DNA of 64,000 nt from Oscillibacter sp. ER4 (GTDB taxonomy: Bacteria > Bacillota > Clostridia > Oscillospirales > Oscillospiraceae): positions 16,200 through 80,199 of the forward strand of contig NZ_JPJG01000034.1 of NCBI RefSeq assembly GCF_000765235.1, given 5' to 3'. A model generated the notes under the pieces. It searched no databases and was not told the DNA's origin. It worked only from the letters and a program-made list of their open reading frames with translations. The first letter of the stretch is position 1. Every line of letters starts with the position of its first letter. The translations under genes and the position numbers were made by a program. Below, one piece after another: positions 17,267-25,797 of the stretch.

Positions 17267-18171
17267 ACGGTTTCCTCGTTTTTCTCCGCCTTGATGCGGA
17301 AGTGTATTCTACGCGGGGGCTTATGATACGTGCCCTTGAGAACGGCATTGCCGATCCCATAAAGGCTTTCGTAAAAAATGCTGTCTAAAATGCTTGTCCA
17401 CACGCCGCAGGAGAGCAGCGCGTAAGCGCTCGCCATGCGGTGCACGGAGAGGTCGAGCGAGGCGGCGACGGCTTCCCTGCTCTGCTCGTCCAGCTTGTCG
17501 CCATCAAGCTCATAGCGATAGCGCAGCGGATTGTAGCAATTCGAGTGCGCGTCCTTTTCAAAGTCATCTGCCGCGTCGACCAAGTAGATCCAGCGGCCGA
17601 GGTGGTAGAAAATTTCCTTCATCACGCGCCGCCGCATTTCGTCATCGACACAGTCGGCGATGTCCGCCATCAGCGCGGCGAAAGGCTCGGCGGCCTGATC
17701 GAGCGAGGCGCAGTGCTCCCGCTCGCGCTGGTGCAGATCATTTAGGTGACGCTGCACGGAAGCATCAAATTCCGGCACGAACGTCCTCGCCTTGCGGTAA
17801 GCGCCGCGCAGCAAAAGCGCCGCGAGCCGGTATGGGATGGCTTTGAAAAAGCCGTGGTCTTCAATATGGTCGCGAAGCTGCCACCAGGCGAGCACCAGAC
17901 TGTGGTCTGCCGCCGTTTTGAGCGCGACGGTGTGCGCCATGACGCACTGTGCCTTGCACGGATGCGCCGCGCAGCGGCAGCTCTCGCATTCCGGCTCCTG
18001 CGCGTCGGAGAGCAGGATAGCAAGGAACGTGAAGTCGAAATTCAGCACAAAGCGGGCGGCAAAGCCGTACTTTCGCCCGAGCTCGTGGCACAGCCCGCAG
18101 TAAACGGACTGGAAGCGCGCTTCGTCCTGCTCGCTGAGGTGCGGCTTGGACGGCCTGATGTAACCAAACAT
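17263..18171 (-). CDS. DUF5685 family protein
   Basis: A 302-residue protein. It starts 'MFGYIRPSKPHLSEQDEARF' followed by YCGLCHELG, which is the hallmark of DUF5685. A second Cys group (ECESCRCAAHPCKAQC) lies near 85-105, so metal binding is likely. The rest is mainly helical. It is 3 bases after the RseC-like gene and overlaps the J-domain gene, suggesting a shared function in this cluster. No biochemical role is known to me. Confidence 0.8.
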   Translation of the reverse strand: MFGYIRPSKPHLSEQDEARFQSVYCGLCHELGRKYGFAARFVLNFDFTFLAILLSDAQEPECESCRCAAHPCKAQCVMAHTVALKTAADHSLVLAWWQLRDHIEDHGFFKAIPYRLAALLLRGAYRKARTFVPEFDASVQRHLNDLHQREREHCASLDQAAEPFAALMADIADCVDDEMRRRVMKEIFYHLGRWIYLVDAADDFEKDAHSNCYNPLRYRYELDGDKLDEQSREAVAASLDLSVHRMASAYALLSCGVWTSILDSIFYESLYGIGNAVLKGTYHKPPRRIHFRIKAEKNEETV

Positions 18172-18174
18172 GCC

Positions 18175-18582
18175 TTAGAAAAGACGCACGATGGTGAACG
18201 TCAGCTTGCCGTTTTTCTTCGTGCGGCGGTCGCAGATGATCGCGGGGATGATGCCGACTAAAAACGCCGCGATGGCGACGGCGTAGCGCAGTCCCTCGCT
18301 TTCGAGCGCGCCGGTCGCAAAGTAGCCGACAAGAAACAGCACGATCGGCAGAAGATAGACGAGGAGCATCACGCCGAGCAGATTCTTCGTGCTGCTCTCG
18401 ACCACGACCTTTTGTCCCACTTCGGCGCGGGCGTCGTTGCGCGCGACAGCGCGCACGCTTGCACCCGATACGCCGCAGCCCGCACACTCTTCACAGTCGT
18501 GGCCGCAGGCGGACTTGCGCGGGACGGAGATCTCCGCCATGCCGCCGGGAAGGATTTTTTCTACTGTTGCGATCTGAGTCAT
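18175..18582 (-). CDS. SoxR-reducing/RseC-family membrane protein
   Basis: A 135-residue protein with an N-terminal cytoplasmic segment holding four clustered cysteines (CGHDCEECAGCG, about 26-37). Two transmembrane helices follow at about 70-90 and 98-116. This is the RseC/MucC layout, a family linked in proteobacteria to SoxR reduction and sigma-E control and in Firmicutes to Rnf-like electron transfer. It lies between cdaR and DUF5685. Function here is inferred only. Confidence 0.8.
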   Translation of the reverse strand: MTQIATVEKILPGGMAEISVPRKSACGHDCEECAGCGVSGASVRAVARNDARAEVGQKVVVESSTKNLLGVMLLVYLLPIVLFLVGYFATGALESEGLRYAVAIAAFLVGIIPAIICDRRTKKNGKLTFTIVRLF

Positions 18583-18605
18583 GCTGTCTCCTTTTGCGAA
18601 TTGGC

Positions 18606-19826
18606 TTAGCTGATGTGAACGGTGACCTCGTAAGTGCCGACCGCGCCCACGTCGTAGCCGCTCACCTCGATGCGGGCGGGAACGGTGTAGCTGCCGCTGT
18701 CGGCGGCGATGTCGGATAGGTCTGCAATGACGTGGACCTCGCTGCCGTAGATGGCCTCAAGGTCGCTTGTGGAGCCTCGCAGTGTGACGGGCAGTGACGA
18801 GGTCACGACGGTGACGGTGTGATCGCCTGAGAAATTCTCGTAGCTGAAGTGCGTCGCCTCGACCTCTTTCGTGCTGATGTCGCCGCTGCTGATCGTGAGC
18901 GTAGCGCTTGTGATCCCGCTTAAGTTGTTCACCCCGTCGGGAATGAGAATGTCATAGGTCAGCGTCTCCGAGCCCTGCACGTCCTCAAGCGCGAGCGTGC
19001 CGAGCGAGATCTCACTGATGCCTGCCATCTGCGTCGCATCACCGGAAAGGGTGATGCTGCTGTGGCTGAGCGTATAGGTGTAATTCTCGAGCCGCGAGCC
19101 CGCGGATTCGATAAAGTTGACGGTCAGCGGAACGTCTTTCACCTTGAGCACCGGCATCGTCACCTGCACGTTTTCACTCATGGGATGGATGTTCTTGCTC
19201 TCAATGAGCTGGTCGTTGAAGTCATAGAGCTCATAGTCGAGCAGCTCCACGACCGTGGAGGATGCATTTTCGATGTCGAGCGTGACCTGCGCGTAGCTGA
19301 TCTGCATGATGTCAGCCTGCTGGCCGCGCACCTCGAGCGTTTCGGGTAGCATCTCGACCGTGCCGGCGATATAGCCCTCGGCCACATTGCCGACGACCTT
19401 GCAGCGGATCTCGATGTCCTTCTTGTTGAGCTCGCCGATCTCGACCTGAACGGTGCGGATGGTCGGCGATTCGACCTTCACGCTGTTCGACGAGACCTTC
19501 GAAGGGTACAGGATCGTGTAGCTGACGGACTGCTTGCCCGCGTAGGTGATGGTCGAAAGGTCGCTCACGAGCCGCAGCTCGCTCGTGTCAAAGTCGTAGA
19601 CGACGTTGCGCGGCATCTGGAGCTTTAAATCGACGGTGATATCCTCGTCCCCACTGATGCGCATGAGGCCCTTGTCGGCAAGCGACGTGTCCTCGTTGAG
19701 AAATTCGATCGGCACGTCATGGACGTACACGGTCACGGATTCCTTGTTGTTCACGTAGAACCAGATCGTTGCCGCGATGAGGATGGACAATGCAACGTAG
19801 AAGATCTTGCGGCGCTTACTTTTCAT
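18606..19826 (-). CDS. cdaR: YbbR-domain protein, CdaA regulator
   Basis: A 406-residue membrane-anchored protein with a single N-terminal transmembrane helix (about 8-25) and four YbbR-like beta repeats outside the membrane. CdaR binds CdaA and modulates c-di-AMP synthesis. The ATG at 19826 follows GGAAAGGGGGACAAGG and overlaps the end of cdaA by 11 bases. The longer open frame begins 8 codons upstream inside cdaA. In Bacillus the following gene is glmM, which is absent here. Confidence 0.93.
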   Translation of the reverse strand: MKSKRRKIFYVALSILIAATIWFYVNNKESVTVYVHDVPIEFLNEDTSLADKGLMRISGDEDITVDLKLQMPRNVVYDFDTSELRLVSDLSTITYAGKQSVSYTILYPSKVSSNSVKVESPTIRTVQVEIGELNKKDIEIRCKVVGNVAEGYIAGTVEMLPETLEVRGQQADIMQISYAQVTLDIENASSTVVELLDYELYDFNDQLIESKNIHPMSENVQVTMPVLKVKDVPLTVNFIESAGSRLENYTYTLSHSSITLSGDATQMAGISEISLGTLALEDVQGSETLTYDILIPDGVNNLSGITSATLTISSGDISTKEVEATHFSYENFSGDHTVTVVTSSLPVTLRGSTSDLEAIYGSEVHVIADLSDIAADSGSYTVPARIEVSGYDVGAVGTYEVTVHIS

Positions 19827-20703
19827 CGTCCTTGTCCCCCTTTCCTGCACTGAGGAGCTTCAAGAGCTTCATGTGGAGCTTGTCGTCCTGTTCGGTGGGC
19901 TCCTGCGGGACAAGCTCATTGATGAGCAGCTTTTCGAGCGTCTCGGGCATCAGGTGGCGTTTTAAGAGGCCGCCGATGGCGACGGAGATTGTCCCCGTCT
20001 CCTCCGAGACGATGACGACGACCGCGTCGGAATTCTCGCTCATGCCGATGCCCGCACGGTGACGCATGCCAAGGTCGCGGCTCAGGTTCACGTTTTTCGA
20101 GAGCGGCAGCATGCAACCGCCCGCGAGCAGCCGCCCGTCACGCATGATGACCGCGCCGTCGTGCATGGCCGCCTTAACGAAGAAAATATTTTTGAGAAGC
20201 TCGCTGCTCACGCGCGCGTCGACGATCGTGCCCGTGCGGGCGATGTCGTCCAGCGCCATTTCACGCTCGAAGACGATGAGAACGCCCGTGCGCGTTTTGG
20301 ACATTTCCGTGCAGGCGAGCACCGTCTGCGCGATGGCGTTTTCAATGGCCGAGACCTGCTGCGTGCGCGCGAAGGGGTTGAACGAGCGCCAGCGGCTCGA
20401 GCCGAGCTGATCGATGAGGCGGCGGATCTCGGGCTGGAAGAGCACGATGAGCGCCAGCGCACCGAGCGAGAGAATATGGCTCAAAAGGAAGTAAATTCCG
20501 TTGAGCGAAAACGCGTCCGAGAGCATCAGTGCCAGCAGGAACAGCAAAATCACCTTGCCGACGCTCTCGACCTTCGACGTGCCGACGAGCTTTAAAAGCC
20601 AATAGATCGCATACGCCATCAGCGCAATATCAAGATAGTCCGAGATCCTGAGCGTGAGCACATAGCGCCACGCGCCTTCCAGGATGGGCATGACAAATTC
20701 CAT
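19816..20703 (-). CDS. cdaA: diadenylate cyclase CdaA
   Basis: Makes the second messenger c-di-AMP from two ATP. It has 295 residues. Three transmembrane helices lie in about 15-90, then a short coiled link and the DAC domain. The catalytic DGA is in 'MHDGAVIMRDGR' and the RHR motif in 'LGMRHRAGIG'. I choose ATG 20703, seven bases after GGGGAG, over a GTG two codons upstream that lies too close to it. It heads the operon with cdaR. Confidence 0.95.
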   Translation of the reverse strand: MEFVMPILEGAWRYVLTLRISDYLDIALMAYAIYWLLKLVGTSKVESVGKVILLFLLALMLSDAFSLNGIYFLLSHILSLGALALIVLFQPEIRRLIDQLGSSRWRSFNPFARTQQVSAIENAIAQTVLACTEMSKTRTGVLIVFEREMALDDIARTGTIVDARVSSELLKNIFFVKAAMHDGAVIMRDGRLLAGGCMLPLSKNVNLSRDLGMRHRAGIGMSENSDAVVVIVSEETGTISVAIGGLLKRHLMPETLEKLLINELVPQEPTEQDDKLHMKLLKLLSAGKGDKDDEK

Positions 20704-20717
20704 AGGCACGCTCCCCT

Positions 20718-20737
20718 TAAGTAATAGTTATTACTTA
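20718..20737. promoter_or_regulatory. perfect palindrome over the cdaA transcription start (candidate operator)
   Basis: TAAGTAATA and its exact complement flank a GT centre. It begins at the last -10 base and covers the predicted start of the cdaA transcript, in the classic position for a repressor. No adjacent regulator gene is seen. Confidence 0.5.
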
Positions 20738-20765
20738 TTCTAATATGAAACACTCCAAATTGCAA
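20737..20765 (-). promoter_or_regulatory. sigma-A promoter of cdaA-cdaR operon
   Basis: Minus strand -35 TTGCAA (20765-20760), 17-base spacer, -10 TAGAAT (20742-20737), 34 bases before the chosen cdaA start. Confidence 0.8.
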
Positions 20766-20794
20766 CGGTAGAGCGATGAATTTTCTATGAAATC

Positions 20795-21928
20795 TCAGTT
20801 TTTTGCCTGACCTGCCGCGATCGCGCGCAGAGAGGAAAGAAACGTGTCGATCTCGCTTTCGCGATTAAAGGCGGAAACGCTCAGCCGCACCGTTCCGTCG
20901 GGCAAAGTCCCCACCGTTTTGTGCGCGAACGGCGCACAGTGCAGCCCCGCGCGCAGCGCGATACCGCGCTTTGCCATCTCCTCGGCGACACTTTCTGGCG
21001 AAAGGCCGTCCACCGTGAACGATAAGACCCCTGCCTGCAAGCTTGCCTCCAGCGAGAGAAATCCGTGTACATTTGGAATTTTGCCGAGGCCCACTCCTAC
21101 TCGACGGATGAGCGCGCGGCTGTGGTGCAGGATGCGCTCCGGGCGCTGCGCGCGCACGAAGGCGATGCCCGCTTCGAGCCCCGCGATGCCAGGAACGTTG
21201 TGCGTCCCTGCCTCCAGACGGTCGGGAAGAAAGTCTGGCATGCTCTGGCGCAGCGATTCGCTGCCTGTGCCGCCCTCAATGAGCGGGAGCGCGTCGCTGC
21301 CACAGAGCAGCAGCCCCGTCCCCTGCGGGCCGTAAAGTCCCTTATGCCCCGGCATGGCAAGGAATGCGGGCGCGAGCGCGGAAAAGTTGATCGGCAGCGA
21401 GCCCGCGGATTGAGACGCGTCGATGATGAGCGGCACGCTTGCGCCGCGGCAGAGCTGCGCGATGCGCTCAATTGGCAAAATAGCGCCGAAGACATTGGAG
21501 ACATGCGTGCAGATAACGGCATCGGGCTCATGCGCAAGCGCTCGCTCGAAGGCTTCGACCGTCTCCTGCGGCGAAAAAAGCGGCGCGGCGGCGACGATGA
21601 CCTCCGCGCCCAGCGCGTGCAGCGGCCGCGTGACGGCGTTGTGCTCATAGCCTGAGACGACGACCCGCCCGCACGGGCGGACAAGGCTCTTGATGGCGAT
21701 GTTCAGTCCATGCGTCGCGTTCATCGTGAAAACGACCTGCTCGCTCGACGGCACGGAGAAGAGCTCCGCGGCTGCGCTGCGGCAGCGAAACAGCAGCTCG
21801 TCGGCCTGCTGCGCCGCGGCATACCCGCCGCGCCCGGGCGAGCTCATCGTGCGCATCGCCTGCACGACGGCCCGCTGCACCGCAGCGGGCTTTTGAAACG
21901 TCGTGGCGGCGCTGTCGAGATAGATCAT
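20795..21928 (-). CDS. cysteine desulfurase-like class V aminotransferase
   Basis: A 377-residue PLP enzyme of the NifS/Csd superfamily. It starts 'MIYLDSAATTFQKP'. The PLP Lys lies in 'AMPGHKGLYGPQG' and an active-site Cys in 'LRAGLHCAPFAH'. This matches the subfamily of cysteine desulfurase-family proteins found with DUF3343 proteins. It overlaps that DUF3343 gene by 4 bases. It probably releases sulfur or selenium from cysteine or selenocysteine for a small carrier. No selD or selA is in the window, so selenium use cannot be decided. Confidence 0.9.
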   Translation of the reverse strand: MIYLDSAATTFQKPAAVQRAVVQAMRTMSSPGRGGYAAAQQADELLFRCRSAAAELFSVPSSEQVVFTMNATHGLNIAIKSLVRPCGRVVVSGYEHNAVTRPLHALGAEVIVAAAPLFSPQETVEAFERALAHEPDAVICTHVSNVFGAILPIERIAQLCRGASVPLIIDASQSAGSLPINFSALAPAFLAMPGHKGLYGPQGTGLLLCGSDALPLIEGGTGSESLRQSMPDFLPDRLEAGTHNVPGIAGLEAGIAFVRAQRPERILHHSRALIRRVGVGLGKIPNVHGFLSLEASLQAGVLSFTVDGLSPESVAEEMAKRGIALRAGLHCAPFAHKTVGTLPDGTVRLSVSAFNRESEIDTFLSSLRAIAAGQAKN

Positions 21929-22176
21929 AGCGCCACCTCTTGCATGCCGTCATCCGAGACGAAAAGCACCTTGACCGGCAGCACGCCGCCCGCGCGGCAG
22001 GCCTGCATGGCGCGCGCCGCGTGGCGACGCTGGATTTCCAGCGTATAGCCGCAGCCGCGCTCGGTGATCGCAGCGCCCGCGCGGCGGATTTTGGCAGAGA
22101 TACCCGCGTCGCTCAAAAGCCGTGCCATGCGCTGCGCATGGGTGACTGAGCGCGCGGCAAAGAGATAATAGTCCAT
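21925..22176 (-). CDS. DUF3343 putative Se/S carrier-like protein
   Basis: An 83-residue protein starting 'MDYYLFAARSVTHAQRMARLLSDAG', typical of the DUF3343 family of putative sulfur/selenium carriers. A Cys lies in the conserved 'TERGCGYTLEI' stretch and would be the acceptor thiol. It is directly upstream of, and overlaps, the desulfurase-like gene, so donor and acceptor are probably made together. Confidence 0.85.
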   Translation of the reverse strand: MDYYLFAARSVTHAQRMARLLSDAGISAKIRRAGAAITERGCGYTLEIQRRHAARAMQACRAGGVLPVKVLFVSDDGMQEVAL

Positions 22177-22229
22177 ACCGATTCCCCCTCACAGCATGAT
22201 ATGCGTGCGCGGCAGCGGTGTGCGGACGA

Positions 22230-22262
22230 AAAGGGACGGGCGCTCAGAAAAAGCGTCCGTCC
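22230..22262 (-). terminator. intrinsic terminator after ispF
   Basis: Minus strand stem GGACGGACGCT with AGCGCCCGTCC (one mismatch), then CTTTT. It closes the carD-ispD-ispF operon 15 bases after the ispF stop. Confidence 0.75.
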
Positions 22263-22276
22263 GAAGCGGTTTTGAT

Positions 22277-22765
22277 TCAGTTGTCCGCGCGCTCAAGGAG
22301 CGCGATAGCGTGGGCGGCCATCCCCTCGCCGCTGCCGGTGAAGCCGAGGTGCTCCTCGGTCGTGGCCTTCACACTCACACGCGAGACATCGATCTGGAGC
22401 TCGCGCGCGATGTTCGAGCGCATCTGCTCGCGGTACGGTGCGAGTTTAGGTGCCTGCGCCAAAATCGTCGCGTCAATGTTGACGACATCGTACCCCGCGG
22501 CGGCGAGGTGCAGCTTCACCCGCCGCAGCAGCTCTAAGCTCGAGATGCCGGCAAACTCGTCGGCGGAATCGGGAAAGAGCTTGCCGATATCGCCGAGCGC
22601 CGCCGCGCCGAGCAGCGCGTCCATCACGGCGTGGGTCAGTACGTCAGCGTCCGAATGGCCGAGCAGGCCCTTTTCGTAGGGGATCGTCACGCCGCCTAAA
22701 ATCAGTGCGCGGCCCTCGGTCAGGCGGTGCACGTCGTAGCCGTGCCCGATGCGTAAATTCGTCAT
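22277..22765 (-). CDS. ispF: 2-C-methyl-D-erythritol 2,4-cyclodiphosphate synthase
   Basis: Fifth step of the MEP isoprenoid pathway, 162 residues. The metal-binding 'GYDVHRL' (Asp/His) opens the protein, followed by '[20 protein letters not shown]' features. The start at 22765 follows AAAGGA. The upstream 15 codons of open frame overlap ispD and lack family similarity. It follows ispD directly, the order in which many bacteria carry these enzymes. Confidence 0.96.
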   Translation of the reverse strand: MTNLRIGHGYDVHRLTEGRALILGGVTIPYEKGLLGHSDADVLTHAVMDALLGAAALGDIGKLFPDSADEFAGISSLELLRRVKLHLAAAGYDVVNIDATILAQAPKLAPYREQMRSNIARELQIDVSRVSVKATTEEHLGFTGSGEGMAAHAIALLERADN

Positions 22766-22806
22766 GGTATGGGTCCTTTCTTCAAGAAAAGGCAGAGGGG
22801 AAAGGT

Positions 22807-23538
22807 TCATTCCCCTCTGCGCTGTAAAATTGCTTCTGCGATCGCAAGGTCGACCGGCGTGGTGATCTTGATGTTTTCCTCACTGCCCTCTGTCAAGTGG
22901 ACTTCCTTGCCAAGCCGCTCCACAGCGGAGCAATCGTCCGTAATAGTCGCGCCGTCCGCAATCGCGGACTGGAGCGCCGCCTTCAAAAGGTCGGCGGCGA
23001 AGACCTGCGGCGTCTGCACGGCGAAGAGCGCGCTGCGATCGGGCGTGCGTTCGACGATGCCGTCGTGCGCGACTTTGATGGTGTCGCGCACCGGAACGGC
23101 GGGCGCGGCGGCGAGATAAACTCTTGCCGCGTCGAGCACTTCGTCGATGAGCTCGAAGGTGACGAGCGGACGCGCACCGTCCTGCACGGCGAAAAATTCC
23201 GTCTCGAGCGAGGCCTCGAGCGCCGCGCGCAGCACGGACTCTGTCCGCGTTGCGCCGCCGACGATGACCTTTACAGGTTTTCTGAGGCCAAAGGTCTTGC
23301 AGAGCTCAGCATAAGGCAGCAGCTCGTCCTCCCGCGCGGCGATGACGATCTCGTCGATGCCCTCCACGCGGTCGATCGTGAGCAGTGTGCGCACAAGGAC
23401 AGGGATGCCGTCAAGGGTTTGCAGCAGCTTGTTCTCCCCGCCGTAGCGCGTGGAGCTTCCGGCAGCCGCAATCAGCGCGGCGCAGTACGGGTGAGTGCGC
23501 TTTTGGCGCTTGCCGAACATCTTTTGCAGCAGGCTCAT
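22807..23538 (-). CDS. ispD: 2-C-methyl-D-erythritol 4-phosphate cytidylyltransferase
   Basis: Third step of the MEP pathway: transfers CMP to methylerythritol phosphate. It has 243 residues. The N-terminal nucleotide-binding loop is '[13 protein letters not shown]', slightly different from the usual AAGxGxRMG. 'DGARP' and 'TPQVF' motifs are present. An N-terminal extension of about 18 basic residues precedes the core. It lies 4 bases after the carD-like gene. Confidence 0.95.
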   Translation of the reverse strand: MSLLQKMFGKRQKRTHPYCAALIAAAGSSTRYGGENKLLQTLDGIPVLVRTLLTIDRVEGIDEIVIAAREDELLPYAELCKTFGLRKPVKVIVGGATRTESVLRAALEASLETEFFAVQDGARPLVTFELIDEVLDAARVYLAAAPAVPVRDTIKVAHDGIVERTPDRSALFAVQTPQVFAADLLKAALQSAIADGATITDDCSAVERLGKEVHLTEGSEENIKITTPVDLAIAEAILQRRGE

Positions 23539-23542
23539 GGAC

Positions 23543-24034
23543 TCAATCGCTCTCCTTTAACAGCATCGCGGCGTTGACGCGCCCCTCAGCCTCGGGATAC
23601 TCCACGTCTTCTACCAGGACGATCTCTGATACGAGGATCTGCTTGGCAATGTGCAGCATCTTGCGCTCGCCGTTGGATAGTCCGCGCGTGCTGTCGCGAT
23701 GCATCAGCGCCTTGATGACGGCGCTGACCTCGTCGAGATCGCCGCTTTTCAGGCGATCCATATTCTCGCGGTAGCGGTGGTTCCAGTTCGCCGTCATGTC
23801 GACGCCGAGCTTGGGAATGCGCGCGATGACCTCTTCGATCTCGCTTCTCGTCTTGATGGCGCGGATGCCGATGGCCGTGGAATTCTCGGTCGGGATCTTG
23901 AGCGTTAGCCCGGAAATGGGCATTTTGAAGACGTAAAAATCCATTGCTTTGCCGCTGATCTTTTCGCGGACAATGCTGTCGATCACACCGGCGCCGTGCA
24001 TCGGGTGCACGACCTTATCTCCCACTTGAAACAT
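23543..24034 (-). CDS. CarD family transcriptional regulator
   Basis: A 163-residue protein of the CarD/CdnL family, which binds RNA polymerase beta subunit and stabilises open promoter complexes. The N-terminal Tudor-like domain begins 'MFQVGDKVVHPMHGAGVI'; the C-terminal half is helical. The start at 24034 follows GGGAGGTG. The 29 upstream codons have no family similarity. It leads an operon with ispD and ispF, a common clostridial arrangement. Confidence 0.93.
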   Translation of the reverse strand: MFQVGDKVVHPMHGAGVIDSIVREKISGKAMDFYVFKMPISGLTLKIPTENSTAIGIRAIKTRSEIEEVIARIPKLGVDMTANWNHRYRENMDRLKSGDLDEVSAVIKALMHRDSTRGLSNGERKMLHIAKQILVSEIVLVEDVEYPEAEGRVNAAMLLKESD

Positions 24035-24147
24035 TCTATGCCCACCTCCCTTCAGGCAGAATGCCAATCCGGCATTCGCCCCGGTTTTCCGTGCGATGGA
24101 AAAGAAAAACAACACAAACACACAAGAGGAAACAATTCCCCATACAT

Positions 24148-24176
24148 AGTATAACGTACTTTTCCATCATTTTCAA
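24148..24176 (-). promoter_or_regulatory. sigma-A promoter of carD-ispD-ispF
   Basis: Minus strand -35 TTGAAA (24176-24171), 17-base spacer, -10 TATACT (24153-24148). Confidence 0.8.
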
Positions 24177-24227
24177 GCGATTTTTGATGAAATATCGCAT
24201 AAAAATGGAAACACACCGTATTTTCGA

Positions 24228-24262
24228 AAAAAACAGGGGCTCCCCTTTTCAGGAGAGCCCCC
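24228..24262 (-). terminator. intrinsic terminator after the CoA-transferase gene
   Basis: Minus strand stem GGGGCTC/GAGCCCC with an inner CTCC...GGAG extension, followed by TGTTTTTTT, 23 bases after the gene's stop. Confidence 0.85.
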
Positions 24263-24284
24263 GCGACGGAAGAACGATTTTTGC

Positions 24285-25625
24285 TTACTTATTGCTGCGG
24301 CGCCAGATGTGCATCTTCTCCGCGTCGGCGATGAGCTGCTCGCGGAAGTCGGGATGCGCGATGCCGATGAGCGCCTCGGCACGCTGCCAGGTCGAAAGGC
24401 CCTTGAGGTTGACCATGCCATACTCGGTGACGATGTAGTGCGTGCAGGAGCGCGGGTCGGTGCAGATGGAGCCGGGCGTCAGCGTGGGAACGATGCGGCT
24501 CTTGACCGTGCCGTCCTTGCCCGTGACGGTCGAGGACATGCAGATGAAGCTCTTGCCGCCCTTGGAGAGGTACGCGCCCATTGCAAAGTCGAGCTGGCCG
24601 CCCGTGCCGGAGATGTGCTTGATGCCCGCGGACTCGGCATTCACCTGACCGAACAGATCGCAGTCGATGGCGTTGTTGATGGAGATGAAGTTGTCGATCT
24701 GGGAGATGACAAACACGTCGTTCGTATAGTCGACCGGCGCACCCATGACATCGGGATTGCGATCCATGTAGTCATAGAGCTTCTGCGTGCCGGCGGCGAA
24801 GGCAAAGACCTGACGGCCCTTGTCGAGCTGCTTGTGCTTGCCGGTGATCTTGCCGGCGAGGGCCATGTCGACAAAGCCGTCGACATACATTTCGGTGTGA
24901 ACGGACAGGTCCTTGAGGTCGGACTGGGCGATCATCGAGCCGATGGTGTTGGGCATGCCGCCGATGCCGAGCTGGAGGCACGCGCCATTCGGAATCTCAG
25001 GCACGACAAGGTTGGCGACCGCGGTGTCGACCTCGGTGGGGGCGCCGCCCGCGCCGAGCTGCGCAACAGGAGGATTCTCCCCTTCCACAACCATGTCGAC
25101 GTCCTTGATGTTGATCTCGCAGCCGTTGAGGCCGTAGACCCAGGGAAGGTTCTCGTTGACCTCGACGATGACAGTCTTGGCGGCATCCAGCATGTCGGCT
25201 AGGTGAGAGCACGCGAGAGCGTAGCTGAAGTTGCCGTGCTTATCCATCGGCGTGACCTGGATCATCGCAACATCAACCGTGGCGTTGCCGTCGCGGTAGA
25301 AGCGCGGCAGCTCGCTGTAGCGCATGGGAATGAAATAGCCCATGCCCTTGGAGATAATCTTGCGGTCGATGCCGCTGCAATGCCAGGAGTTCCAGGTGAA
25401 GTGCTCACCGGCGTCCTCGGCCTTGCAGATCTCGGGCATCCACATCGTCACGCCGCCGCGGACCTTGACGTCCTTGAGCTCATTCTGGCGTGCGGCCAGA
25501 GCCTTGTCGAGCGTGTAGGGATGGTTGGTGCACCAGCCGTAGTCGACCCAGTCGCCGCTCTTGACGACCTTGACGGCTTCCGCGGCAGAGGTCAGCTTCT
25601 TCTGATAAAGCGCTGCGTAATCCAT
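24285..25625 (-). CDS. acetyl-CoA hydrolase/transferase family CoA-transferase (butyryl-CoA:acetate type likely)
   Basis: A 446-residue family I CoA-transferase. The catalytic Glu is expected in 'GQVNAESAG', and '[12 protein letters not shown]' and the CoA-binding glycine loops are present. The length and these motifs fit the butyryl-CoA:acetate and 4-hydroxybutyrate CoA-transferase group used in butyrate formation by gut Clostridia. Substrate specificity cannot be settled by eye. The start at 25625 follows ACAGGAGGAA; the open frame extends 22 codons further, back to the -10 box. It is monocistronic, with its own promoter and terminator. Confidence 0.9.
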   Translation of the reverse strand: MDYAALYQKKLTSAAEAVKVVKSGDWVDYGWCTNHPYTLDKALAARQNELKDVKVRGGVTMWMPEICKAEDAGEHFTWNSWHCSGIDRKIISKGMGYFIPMRYSELPRFYRDGNATVDVAMIQVTPMDKHGNFSYALACSHLADMLDAAKTVIVEVNENLPWVYGLNGCEINIKDVDMVVEGENPPVAQLGAGGAPTEVDTAVANLVVPEIPNGACLQLGIGGMPNTIGSMIAQSDLKDLSVHTEMYVDGFVDMALAGKITGKHKQLDKGRQVFAFAAGTQKLYDYMDRNPDVMGAPVDYTNDVFVISQIDNFISINNAIDCDLFGQVNAESAGIKHISGTGGQLDFAMGAYLSKGGKSFICMSSTVTGKDGTVKSRIVPTLTPGSICTDPRSCTHYIVTEYGMVNLKGLSTWQRAEALIGIAHPDFREQLIADAEKMHIWRRSNK

Positions 25626-25690
25626 GGATAATTCCTCCTGTATGTATGTGAATTTGATTATCATTTCGGAACTATGTCGAAACTTTAACA

Positions 25691-25718
25691 ATTATAGCAT
25701 ACCGATCGCCGTTTGCAA
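25691..25718 (-). promoter_or_regulatory. sigma-A promoter of the CoA-transferase gene
   Basis: Minus strand -35 TTGCAA (25718-25713), 16-base spacer, -10 TATAAT (25696-25691), 66 bases before the ATG. Confidence 0.8.
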
Positions 25719-25752
25719 AGTCTTTCTTACGTGTCAGCGTAAAAAAGAACGT

Positions 25753-25784
25753 AAAAAAGAGACAGGCCGGAGCCTGTCTCTTTT
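25753..25784 (-). terminator. intrinsic terminator after ispH-S1
   Basis: Minus strand stem AGAGACAGGC with its complement around a short loop, followed by TTTTTT. It ends the long M50-to-ispH operon. Confidence 0.88.
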
Positions 25785-25797
25785 CAGTTCGGGAAAA

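Noticed and set aside
24309..25202. 297-codon open frame on the plus strand opposite the CoA-transferase gene
   Set aside because: Shadow frame; no ribosome site and Asp/Val/Gly-rich composition derived from the reverse strand.
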